A stretch of DNA of 64,000 nucleotides from positions 135,706 to 199,705 of the forward strand of contig CAWGCL010000012.1 of assembly GCA_963820995.1 (NCBI GenBank), given 5' to 3'. A program made the position numbers and the translations under genes. Position 1 is the stretch's first letter; each line of letters begins with the position of its first letter. Positions 9,647 to 18,117 of the stretch are shown one piece after another. Below the pieces are notes generated by a model. It saw only the letters and a program-made list of their open reading frames with translations, made no database searches and had not been told where the DNA came from. Source of the stretch: JAGTVG01 sp963820995 (GTDB lineage: Bacteria; Bacteroidota; Bacteroidia; Cytophagales; Cyclobacteriaceae).

Positions 9647-11703
9647 TTACTTTTCCTCATTAACATTTATTGGTATGGATATGGAAAAAATGCTACCTTG
9701 ACCTGGCGTACTATCAACTTCGATCCGCCATCCATGGGCATCGATTACATGTTTTACAAGCGTTAGCCCTAAACCACTACCTCTGGCATCAAAATCAGCG
9801 GTACCTTTTACCCGGTAAAATCGATTAAAAATATTTGCCAACTCATCTGTGGGGATACCAATCCCTTTATCAGCCACAACAAGACATATTCCTTCAGGAG
9901 TTTTATTTAATTTTAATGCCATTTTTTTAGTCTCTTTTGAGAATTTGATCACATTACTAAAAAGATTAATCAATATTCCTTCCAGAGCATCTTTGTCAAA
10001 CATAACATTGGGGATATCCTGATTGAATTCCTCTTCAATTTTGAAGCCTTTTTTCACAAAATGGTAACGATATGAATTCAACGTATTCCTTACAACTTCA
10101 ATCAGATTACCAGGTTTAAGATCGAACTCTTTCCTTCCCATATCAATTTTAGAAAAATCCAGAATATTATTGATCATATGAGAAAGACGTTCACTTTCTT
10201 TAGTGATAATTATCAATCCATCTTTACGATCCGCTTTGGACAGGTTTTCTTTCAGCAGTAAAGTTTCTCCATAAAGTCGAATCAAACTCAATGGGGTCTT
10301 CAGCTCATGTGAAACATTATGTACGAATTCCGTCTGAAGATGCATCGAATCCTTTTCGCGGCTTATATCACGCAAGAGCACAAAAACTCCGAAAAACATA
10401 AGTGTTATAATAATAATAACCAGCAACCCATAGATAATCACTTGAATTTTTACATCAGATTCAAGTTTTTTATATCCTGGCTGGATAGCAACCAGAGTCC
10501 ATGGAAAAGGAATGTTACTGAATGATAAGGATAATGATTCTTCAGGTATTTGGGACGTTTCACCCGTGATGAGATTCATATTATTACCGTTTACTAAGAA
10601 AAATTCCAGTCCTGTATTCTTCTGTCAATTTCAGTTAGTATAGGGGGAATCATTTGGGAAATAATGGCATCCAGGTTCCAGCGAATTCCTCCAATATACA
10701 ACTCCCCGGTATCCAAAACCTGCATCTCTTTATAACTTACCATGTATTGATGATCATTCGTGGTGATACAATTCCTTTTTGACTCAGCCGTGCTGCTTAA
10801 TTCTGAAAACCTGGATCTTTCCCTTATATATGGAATCACAAAATCGTACAGAAATTGATTGAATTTTAGAATTCTTTCAAATTTGGAATCTATTGATCCA
10901 ATCTCAGCATCTAAAATGGATTCATACTCCGCCTTAAAAAAAATATAGGAGGAGGAATTGATCAGCCAATGCCCATCATTTAATTTTTGATATGTCATGA
11001 ATAGAGAATCCTGATCAATTACTTCTTCGTTGATGAGTGTTTCTATAGCATACAGCTGAAGAGGTGCGGAAATGCCATATGGGTGACCACTTAAGTTTTC
11101 AATCTGACTATATTCACTCTTGAGCATTTGATAATATTGTATAGCCTGCTTATAATTTTGATCAGCCATGTAAGCTCGGGCCATACCTTCAATGGCCAAG
11201 CCTCTCTGTTGAGCTGTTTCAGCCAATGATAAGCCTGTCTGATAGTTCTTTACGGCATTCGAATAATTACGCGAGCTAAGTTCTGCCGTCTCCGCTCTGC
11301 CCATGTATTTTTTGTAATTGGAATTCCAATCATTATCATAAGTCAATAATCGGAGGTTTTTGTCTTCAATAGTTTCAGGGTATACAACTTTAAGGTCCTT
11401 ATCTATCAAAAATATGTCAGGATATGGATCTATTTGTTTTAGATTGTCATCCATAAAAATATTTCTGAAATACTCAGTATTCAACCATTTTTCTTCTATT
11501 TCAATGAATTCTAACTCAAATTGATCAAGAGCTGATCTTCCCGAAAGCCAGAGATTTGATTCCAATAGATTATGAGTTGTATTCTTGCGCTTATTAAATG
11601 TATCAATGCTTACTACCACTACAAAAAATAGTGGCAACATGAAGGCAGCTACGAAGAGGACAATTCCTCTTTTCCTGCGCAATACATTTAAAAACAGCTT
11701 CAT
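9647..11703 (-). CDS. Module 1 membrane sensor histidine kinase with extracytoplasmic TPR region, frameshifted near 10605
   Basis: The sensor half is read from 11703 to about 10607 and the kinase half from there to 9647. The two join exactly (NF then FLVNGNNMNLITGE) if one T is restored to a five-T run at 10603-10607 on the coding strand. The joined protein of about 685 residues has the length of its paralogues (705 and 697). It has an N-terminal membrane helix, an extracytoplasmic domain with TPR-like helices (NYSNAVKNYQTGLSLAE; NYKQAIQYYQMLKSEY), a second membrane helix (IIYGLLVIIIITLMFFGVF), the dimerisation/phospho-acceptor site VSHELKTPLSLIR, and an ATPase domain with N box (INLFSNVIKFS), ADKGIGIP and GSGLGLTLVKH. 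It precedes its response regulator. The broken frame is either a homopolymer error or a real lesion. Confidence 0.85.
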
Positions 11704-11766
11704 TCTTTTTTACTTCAGCTGCACAAAAAAAAGTAATACTATTGTAGAGATTTATGTTCGGCCAAT

Positions 11767-11783
11767 TGTCAAGGAATTGTAAT
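11767..11783. promoter_or_regulatory. Pho-box-like direct repeat upstream of the module 1 kinase
   Basis: TGTCAA (11767) and TGTAAT (11778) on the + strand are 11 bases apart, about 64 bases upstream of the kinase ATG at 11703. This matches the layout before the other kinase genes and suggests autoregulation. Confidence 0.45.
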
Positions 11784-11823
11784 TTATTTTCAATTTAAGG
11801 AATTCTGCGTAAATAGCTTAATC

Positions 11824-12441
11824 TTATTTTATCCTTATGACTTTGTCATACTCTGGCTTGCCGAATAGTCTTTGTCTTTGATGAGGATATATAGTAAATA
11901 GCGTTTCTAACGCTTTGAAACAAAATTGTTCAGGTAAAACTCCAGCTTCTCCCAACCAAACTGTTATCATCCTGACCTTGTGGAGGGATCTTATACTCCG
12001 TCCTAGTGTCTCCTGCAAGGAACACCATGGATAACAATATCTCTTGGGTCTCTTACAGAAGACCCAAGAGCGGGAGAAGGAGTCGTTGTAAGATCCTTAA
12101 CAGAGGGCTGGATGTAAAAAATACCTTCTATACCGGGTTCCTCTTGCAAGAATTCTGATAAGATCGAATCTTCAAAGAATTCGGAATAAGATGTCGGGAT
12201 ACCCGTAAGATTGGCTTTTTGTAAAAATTGCTTCTCTATTTTTGTGATAAACAGGTCAGATTCTGCAATGATTTTTGCACCGGTTTCTGTTAGTTGCCGG
12301 CTGATTTCTCTTTCATTTATAGCCTGATCATTGATAACACCTCTAAAAGCAAGGGCACCAAGAACAACGCTTGGTAATACAATGGCCAAAAAATAATAAA
12401 ATAGGATCTTATTTTTCCTTATACTGAATTTTCTTATGCAT
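11824..12441 (-). pseudogene. Degenerate N-terminal stub of a fourth sensor kinase
   Basis: From an ATG at 12441 the sequence reads MHKKIQYKEK and, if one A is restored to a five-A run, continues NKILFYYFLAIVLPSVVLGALAFRGVINDQA. This closely matches the N-terminus of the module 3 kinase (IIAYYILAIVLPCLILGILAFRGIINDQA). The extracytoplasmic start follows (IIAESDLFITKIEKQFLQ; EEPGIEGIFYI), then the frame breaks near 12018. A further fragment in yet another frame (GQDDNSLVGRSWSF) matches the paralogue's VPDNSLTRFDLAGF. All similarity ends about where the TPR region should begin, and no kinase core, regulator or propeller gene follows before the module 1 kinase. It is a truncated, multiply shifted relic. 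Confidence 0.75.
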
Positions 12442-12498
12442 CTGAAAACTTAAATATTATTTCAATGTGCAAAAGTTCTAAATTTTAAATCACATACG

Positions 12499-12536
12499 TG
12501 TCAAGAAATAAAATTGATATGTCAAGACTTTGTCAA
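12499..12536. promoter_or_regulatory. Three phased TGTCAA repeats upstream of the kinase stub
   Basis: Exact TGTCAA copies start at 12499, 12520 and 12531 on the + strand, giving steps of 21 and 11 bases, i.e. two and one helical turns. They sit about 58 bases upstream of the stub's ATG. On the coding strand each reads TTGACA. They could be mistaken for a -35 box, but three exact phased copies point to a regulator site. Confidence 0.55.
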
Positions 12537-12713
12537 GAACATAGTATAAGGTAATGAAAAAACAACAAAAATCATTTTCTGATCACTTATAAAATCTGCT
12601 TACTTTTTTGGCTGAAGGTGATGAGTTTATAATAGTTTATTCCAAAACATTTCAAAATGACTGATGCCATCCATGGTTTTGAAGATGTTGAATCCGGATG
12701 GCAATCGAGGTTT

Positions 12714-12746
12714 AAAAAAACAGCCGGAAATTATTGCTCCCGGCTG
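12714..12746 (-). terminator. Rho-independent terminator of module 2
   Basis: A perfect seven-base stem CAGCCGG / CCGGCTG with a 12-base loop is followed, on the minus strand, by a run of seven T. It lies about 50 bases beyond the stop of the module 2 propeller gene at 12798. Confidence 0.85.
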
Positions 12747-12797
12747 CTTGTTATACGGATTTTAATCTCTAATCAATTATATCATTCGCTTAGATTT

Positions 12798-14949
12798 CTA
12801 TTTATTATCAGTTGCTTCCTTTGGCAGGAAATCACTGATAAGCCAAAACTCCGAACCGCCACCAATACTAGATAAGAATACGATCTTTTCGCCATCCGGT
12901 GACCAGCCGAATTCACTATGTCTGGCATTTTTAGGGAGTCCAGTGAGTAGCTCTTGTGGTTCTCCTGCATCAAGTGAGGCTATCCAGATTTTACCATTGG
13001 CATTATAGGCGATCTTTGAACCATCAGGTGAATAGGCCAGCTGGCTATGCGCACTATAATTTCTGGTCTTTATATTTGCAATGAGCACTTTAGGTTGGCC
13101 ACCATTGACTGGTATGGTTTTGATCGCACCCGCTGAGAAAAAAGCTATGTGTTTACCATCCGTAGAATATGCGATGGCACCTTCCTCGAGACTATCTGCT
13201 CGGGAAGCAATTTCCCTCATTTTACCACCTTCGGAAGCCATAGTGTAAATTGCAGGGAAGTCATTATTTTCAGTCTTGTCATCGACAAATGCGATCCATT
13301 TTCCGTCAGGAGACCAGCACGGGTAGCTTTCGTATGTTTCATCGTTCGTTAGTCTGGTTGGGGATCCTCCATCCAATGGGATCATCCATAGGTCACCCCC
13401 TTCGTCTGGATTATAAGGCTCCTGATATGCGCTTATGATCATTCTCTTGCCATCCGGCGATATATTATGACCACCACCTGGTACGATGGACACAAGCCAC
13501 CGCTGGGGCTGAACAGGCACTTCGATGTGATTGCCCCCTGCTGCAGGAACATATTGTGTCGTAATTTTATATTCTTCCTTATCAACCATCTTTTCGACCA
13601 TTCTGAAATAGATGTGTTCTCCGTTCTGGGACCATCTTGGATAATATGGCCATCCTCCCTCTGGCGTTATCTGTACTGCTCTCCCTCCGGAAGCCGGCAC
13701 TGTGTAAATAGCAGTATGTTCCTCCGATTGAATGAAGACACCAAGTTCTTCGTTAGGCGTCCAGCCTGCCAAAGTATTCCAACTGCTATTAGGAAGTGCG
13801 ATCTTTACAGGTTCTCCCGCACTGGATGCGTCAGGTGTCAGAGGGTATACCCATATTTCCTTGCTGTCATTGGTGCCTCCAGGCTCATTGTGGGCAGCGA
13901 TATACTTGCGATCAGGTGACCACACGGGTCCTCTCAGACGGCCATTCACGTTGGCCAACTTCACAGGATTGGTACCGATTGAAGCGGCGATCCAAAGCTC
14001 ACCTGTCATCAGAGAACCCTCGCTGTTTTCCTGCCAATCCTCACGATTACGATAACCTACATATGCGATAAACTCGCCGTCTGGAGAAAAAGAGGGTTGC
14101 CGTGCCCAGCCGGAAGAGACCTGTTGGGGCTCACCTCCTGATGTCGGAATCGTATATATGTAGCGCTTGTGTGGGTTCGGCATTTCCAGCTGTGTATTAA
14201 GCTCGATTGCCGAAAAGGCCAACATTTGACCATCGGGTGACAGACTGAGGTTATAGCTCCAGATGTGACCTCCGCGATCAGGTAGGGTAACTACTCGGGG
14301 CTCACCTCCGTCCACGGGAATGATATTGGCAGCACCCTCATCATCAACCATACTATTAACCGCGATCCATTTCCCGTCTGCTGACCAGGACATCAGGCTC
14401 CCGTTATCCAAACCTCCCGGTATCTTTGCAAGCATGATGGGTTCACCGGCGATATCCGGGTTAACTTTACCGTGAAGTGGAATGATCCATACTGCGCCAT
14501 CAGAGAAAAAAGCCAACTTTTTCCCATCAGGTGAAAAAACACCGTTTTGAGGTTTGCTGGCAATTTCAATTTTCCGAAAAGTTGGTACATGATTGAGATC
14601 GGACTGTGCTCGCTTAAGACTAGCGAGTCTTTCTTTAGCCATGGTAACCTCACCCTGTTGGTCAGGATATTTATTTACTACCTCCTCATAAGCCTTTTGG
14701 GCTTGTTCCAACCTAATTTTCGTAACACAAACCAATATGAAACTGGGCCTTTGCGGCAATGGGTTTATTATCCGAAAAGTCTTTAACAATCGTTTGATAT
14801 ACTTCAATAGCCTGTTCTAACTCACCGTTTACTTCTTCAAGCTGAATCGCCTTGGGAAAAAGCTCTTCGGCTGTTTGGGTAAAAGAATCATAACTAAACA
14901 ATATCAGGCTGAAAGCCAGGATAGTTGTTATTGTTTTTCTTCCGTTCAT
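12798..14949 (-). CDS. Module 2 exported TPR plus TolB-like (PD40) propeller protein, frameshifted near 14715
   Basis: From the ATG at 14949 a signal peptide (ITTILAFSLILFSYDSF) and a TPR region (ELEQAIEVYQTIVKDF; AQFHIGLCYE) are read. The frame then changes at about 14713-14722 and continues with LEQAQKAYEEVVNKYPDQQ and the propeller. Joined length is about 715 residues. The propeller shows many PD40 blades: FSPDGKKLAFF, WSADGKWIAV, LSPDGQMLAF, FSPDGEFIAYV, WSPDRKYIAAH, WSPDGKWIAFVDD, YSPDGSKIAYN. It ends GGGSEFWLISDFLPKE. The paralogue at 18118 reads through the corresponding joint (LGSCYEKMESPEAYRTYKEV) in one frame. Function is unknown; the protein is probably periplasmic. It lies downstream of its response regulator and ends at a strong terminator. 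Confidence 0.85.
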
Positions 14950-15006
14950 AATATCCTCCTATTTATACAGTTAAAAATTATTCTAACCGAAAGGTATAGT
15001 ATGAAA

Positions 15007-15043
15007 TGTGAATGGTTTTTAATATTATGTAAAGAATTGTAAA
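15007..15043. promoter_or_regulatory. Phased TGTAAA repeats upstream of the module 2 propeller gene
   Basis: TGTGAA (15007), TGTAAA (15028) and TGTAAA (15038) on the + strand are 21 and 10 bases apart; another TGTAAA is at 15054. They lie about 58 bases upstream of the ATG at 14949. The coding-strand unit is TTTACA, the same variant as before the module 2 kinase. Confidence 0.5.
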
Positions 15044-15061
15044 ACATTATTACTGTAAATT

Positions 15062-15739
15062 TTAAAGAAATTTATACCCTAATCCGTGAAGTGTTACAAT
15101 TAATTTTGGCTCTTCAGGCTTATCCTCAATCTTTCCACGAAGCTTGGCAATATGGGCGTCAACAGTTCTGGTATTTGGAAAAGAATCATAGCCCCAAATC
15201 TGACTCAAAAGATCATCGCGGGTAACAATTTCGCCCTGTTTTTTAATGAAATAATGGAGTATCTCATACTCACGAGGTGACAATTTCAGGGATTTGCCTT
15301 TTTTACTGGCATCATATTTCTTAAAGTTGATTTCAATATCACCAAACCGGTAAACTTCCGGTATTTCTGATCCTGATTGTACACGCCTTAATACGGTATT
15401 GATCCGGGCAAGCAGTTCCAGGACGCTGAAGGGCTTTGTGATATAATCATCCGCGCCAAGTTCCAGGCCAGTAACAATTTCAGCTTCCTGACTCTTTGCG
15501 GTAAGCATAATGATTAGCGTATTAGGTACTTCTTTTTTCAACCGCTTACATACCTCGTAGCCATTGAGTTTGGGCAACATAAGATCCAGTATTACAAGAT
15601 CAGGCTTTTCTTCGAGCGCTTTCCGATAACCTGCCTCCCCATCGTAAGCAGTGCTAATCTTGTAATCCCGCGCCTCAAGGTTAAATTTCAATCCTGTTAC
15701 CAGGTCTTTTTCATCTTCAATGATCAGGATCTTTTTCAT
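15062..15739 (-). CDS. Module 2 response regulator, OmpR/PhoB family
   Basis: This 225-residue regulator has IIEDEKD, phospho-acceptor Asp52 in LVILDLMLPKLNG, MLTAKS and ITKPFS in the receiver. Its C-terminal winged helix has LSPREYEILHYF, IVTRDDLLSQIWGYD and TRTVDAHIAKLRGKIE. It starts 22 bases after the kinase gene, so the two form an operon. It is similar to the regulators at 8958 and 20655 but diverged along its length, so the duplication is old. Its likely targets are the TTTACA tandem repeats before the kinase and the propeller genes of this module. Confidence 0.95.
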   Translation of the reverse strand: MKKILIIEDEKDLVTGLKFNLEARDYKISTAYDGEAGYRKALEEKPDLVILDLMLPKLNGYEVCKRLKKEVPNTLIIMLTAKSQEAEIVTGLELGADDYITKPFSVLELLARINTVLRRVQSGSEIPEVYRFGDIEINFKKYDASKKGKSLKLSPREYEILHYFIKKQGEIVTRDDLLSQIWGYDSFPNTRTVDAHIAKLRGKIEDKPEEPKLIVTLHGLGYKFL

Positions 15740-15761
15740 ATGTTTTCTTTATATAAAATCG

Positions 15762-17879
15762 TTAAGTTGCTTTCCAATTCAATGGAATTCGAATTGTAAA
15801 CCTGCTGCCTTTACCCACATCACTTTTGACATCAATTGACCCCTTATGTGCTTCCACAATATGTTTTACCAGGGCCAATCCTAATCCGCTCCCTCCTGTC
15901 TCATCTGCCTTAGATGTTGAAATCCGGTAAAATTTATCAAAGATCTTGTTCAACTCTCCCTTTGCAATTCCAACGCCATTATCCGTAACAGATATGATGG
16001 CGGAACTTGCATTGCTGCTCACTTCAACCCGGATGAATTTCTTGTCTTCTGAATATTTTACCGCATTGCTGAGCAAGTTTAGAAGTGCCTGTGAAATGGC
16101 GTCACTGTCTATTTTAAGTTCTATTTTACCTTCCGGGAATACACTCTTAATTTCAAAACCATTGTCACGAATATGAAATTTATAGGCTTCCAATGAACTT
16201 CTAACCACATTAACAAGATCCGATTCCTTAAAGTGATATTTTTTTGCTCCCGTATCCATCTTTGAAAAATCCAACACATTGTCTATCAGATGGGTCAGCC
16301 GTTCACTTTCTTTCCGTATAATGCTGTAGAATTCCCTTCGCTTGTTTTCATCAGTCACCATGCCTGTATCCAGGGTCTCGCCAAACATCCTTATAAGTGT
16401 TAGAGGGGTTTTAAGCTCATGAGATACATTTGAAACAAATTCTGATTTCATACGTGAGACTTCTGACTCGTGGATCACTGCTCTTACCATAACAACAATC
16501 CCAATGAGCATTACGGCAATGATTCCCATAAAAAGCGTTAGATATAGTCGTCGCTCTTTTCCTATGATCTGGTCAATTGATTTTCCATCCTGATCATACA
16601 AGGCTACCTTCCAATTGACAAATAATCGAGAAAAATTTTCGGCAACGAGGTAATTTGGTATGGTACGATTATTATGGAGATATAACAAGCTGTCATTATC
16701 TCCTAGAACACCAACAAATACATCTCGACCTAATTCAACGGAATTCAGGATTCTGGGAAACAAGTTTGACAGGATATAATTCGATTCGAACTCATACCCA
16801 ATTGCAAATATTTGAGATTGTTGAAATGTTTCGGGAAGTTTAAAGAATCCGAGTTGCATTGTGGAATCATTTTCTTTTGTAGATATGGTTTTTAATTGGG
16901 AATCTGAAGTTGATCCATCCTTTAGATCTGATTTTATCTCAGATAAAATATTTCGTTTCAGGAATTCTAAAAATGTAATCTGATCAAGTATCTTATTTTC
17001 TATGATCTTCAGATTATCCATATTCAGACTATTAAAGTTTAAATAGATATCGGAATCTTCAAATTCTAGTATTTCTTCACTAATTGTCTTCAAATAGTAT
17101 AGATATTCTCCTCCTATAAGATCCCAGGGATGGTTAAGGAGTTGCTGATACAACTCCTGCAATGCTTGAAAATGTTTTTCATCGGTTTCTAATGCTTTAT
17201 ACCCTTCCTTAATTTGATAAAGTGCTACTATTGTTGCAGGAACCTCGCCTATCTTGATTTCATCATTTCCCAGCTCCAAGATCTTTTTGTATGCGTTTAT
17301 TCCATTTGAATAATCCCGTTTTTTAAAATAACAGCGTCCAATTCGAGATAGCAGTTGAGCACGTTTCTGGTCAGAATTTACATAGTTTAATGCTTTTTGA
17401 TAAAGCCGGACAGCCTCATTATAATCTATATTTATAAATTCAGCTTTTTCGGCCATGTTAAAAGAGTTTTGCGCCGGTGGATTTAAAAAATCCTTCATTC
17501 CGGTTTCATTATTCCATCCAAGTGAAACAATAGAGGAGATCAAGCCATTATTCTCATTTATTAGAAAAAGATTCTTGAAAGCGGGATTTTCGGATTCCAA
17601 TTTTTCGAGCCAAACTTTCAGGTCATTAGAACTGTTGGTATTTGGGAAAGATTCGATAACGTTATTACGAAGGTTTGCTTCAAGCTGAAATGCTTCACTC
17701 TCCAATTTATCCCGCACAAGGATTACGGTGCCGTTAAATTTTGCTCTCAGGTTATCTGCTTTTTGATTGATTGATCTAAGACTCATATAGCTGATGATGG
17801 CGCCCGGGATTAAAATTAAAATGAAAGCGAGCAAGAGAATTTTATATTTTGAAGTGATGTGCTTAAAAAATTTAAACAT
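15762..17879 (-). CDS. Module 2 membrane sensor histidine kinase with extracytoplasmic TPR region
   Basis: This intact 705-residue kinase has a membrane helix at about 13-32 (ILLLAFILILIPGAIISYMSL), a long extracytoplasmic domain of about 430 residues containing TPR-like pairs (DYNEAVRLYQKALNYVNSDQKRAQLLSRIGRC; DYSNGINAYKKILELG; quoted in part), and a second membrane helix (LTLFMGIIAVMLIGIVVMV). Then follow VSHELKTPLTLIR with phospho-acceptor His487, the N box (LLNLLSNAVKYSE), VTDNGVGIAKGE, FDKFYR and GSGLGLALVKHIVEAHKG. TPR sensors are rare compared with PAS or Cache domains; the same layout is seen in both sister kinases. Its regulator gene follows after 22 bases. The stimulus is unknown; a protein or peptide ligand is a fair inference. 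Confidence 0.93.
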   Translation of the reverse strand: MFKFFKHITSKYKILLLAFILILIPGAIISYMSLRSINQKADNLRAKFNGTVILVRDKLESEAFQLEANLRNNVIESFPNTNSSNDLKVWLEKLESENPAFKNLFLINENNGLISSIVSLGWNNETGMKDFLNPPAQNSFNMAEKAEFINIDYNEAVRLYQKALNYVNSDQKRAQLLSRIGRCYFKKRDYSNGINAYKKILELGNDEIKIGEVPATIVALYQIKEGYKALETDEKHFQALQELYQQLLNHPWDLIGGEYLYYLKTISEEILEFEDSDIYLNFNSLNMDNLKIIENKILDQITFLEFLKRNILSEIKSDLKDGSTSDSQLKTISTKENDSTMQLGFFKLPETFQQSQIFAIGYEFESNYILSNLFPRILNSVELGRDVFVGVLGDNDSLLYLHNNRTIPNYLVAENFSRLFVNWKVALYDQDGKSIDQIIGKERRLYLTLFMGIIAVMLIGIVVMVRAVIHESEVSRMKSEFVSNVSHELKTPLTLIRMFGETLDTGMVTDENKRREFYSIIRKESERLTHLIDNVLDFSKMDTGAKKYHFKESDLVNVVRSSLEAYKFHIRDNGFEIKSVFPEGKIELKIDSDAISQALLNLLSNAVKYSEDKKFIRVEVSSNASSAIISVTDNGVGIAKGELNKIFDKFYRISTSKADETGGSGLGLALVKHIVEAHKGSIDVKSDVGKGSRFTIRIPLNWKAT

Positions 17880-17931
17880 ATCATAATTTATTAATTAAAA
17901 AAGTAAAACCCCTTGAGATAATGTAAAAATA

Positions 17932-17947
17932 TGTAAAAATATATAGT
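17932..17947. promoter_or_regulatory. Tandem TGTAAA repeat upstream of the module 2 kinase
   Basis: TGTAAA at 17932 and at 17942 on the + strand are 10 bases apart and embedded in a 10-base exact duplication (ATGTAAAAAT twice). They lie 53 bases upstream of the kinase ATG. The coding-strand unit is TTTACA-N4-TTTACA. Confidence 0.5.
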
Positions 17948-18058
17948 GAAATGCTGCATGATGCTCGAATCAAAAAATGTGTCTTATAGTATGTCTGTAT
18001 TTTATAGAAATTATAAATATTTATGAAACAACAGATGGATATATCTAAAGACATAAGT

Positions 18059-18106
18059 AACCCTTCCACTTATTATCAGCTGCTGATTATGAATGGTGGG
18101 AGGGTT
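18059..18106 (-). terminator. Stem-loop after the module 3 propeller gene
   Basis: AACCCTTCCAC (18059-18069) pairs with GTGGGAGGGTT (18096-18106), an 11-base stem with one G-T pair. A second small palindrome (ATCAG-CTG-CTGAT) lies in its loop. It begins about 12 bases past the stop codon at 18118. There is no clear U-run after it on the minus strand, so it may stabilise the message rather than terminate it. Confidence 0.5.
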
Positions 18107-18117
18107 TGCCAAGAATA

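Noticed and set aside
12499..12536. TTGACA on the minus strand read as sigma-70 -35 boxes
   Set aside because: Three exact phased copies have no matching -10 elements at 17 bases, and Bacteroidota promoters use TTG / TAnnTTTG. A regulator site fits better.
13467..13919. A 150-codon + strand frame opposite the module 2 propeller
   Set aside because: Antisense shadow of the PD40 repeats; the minus strand has strong family motifs throughout.
17881..17950. The repeated ATGTAAAAAT taken as a CRISPR or integron-type repeat
   Set aside because: Only two short copies next to a promoter; better explained as a tandem regulator site.
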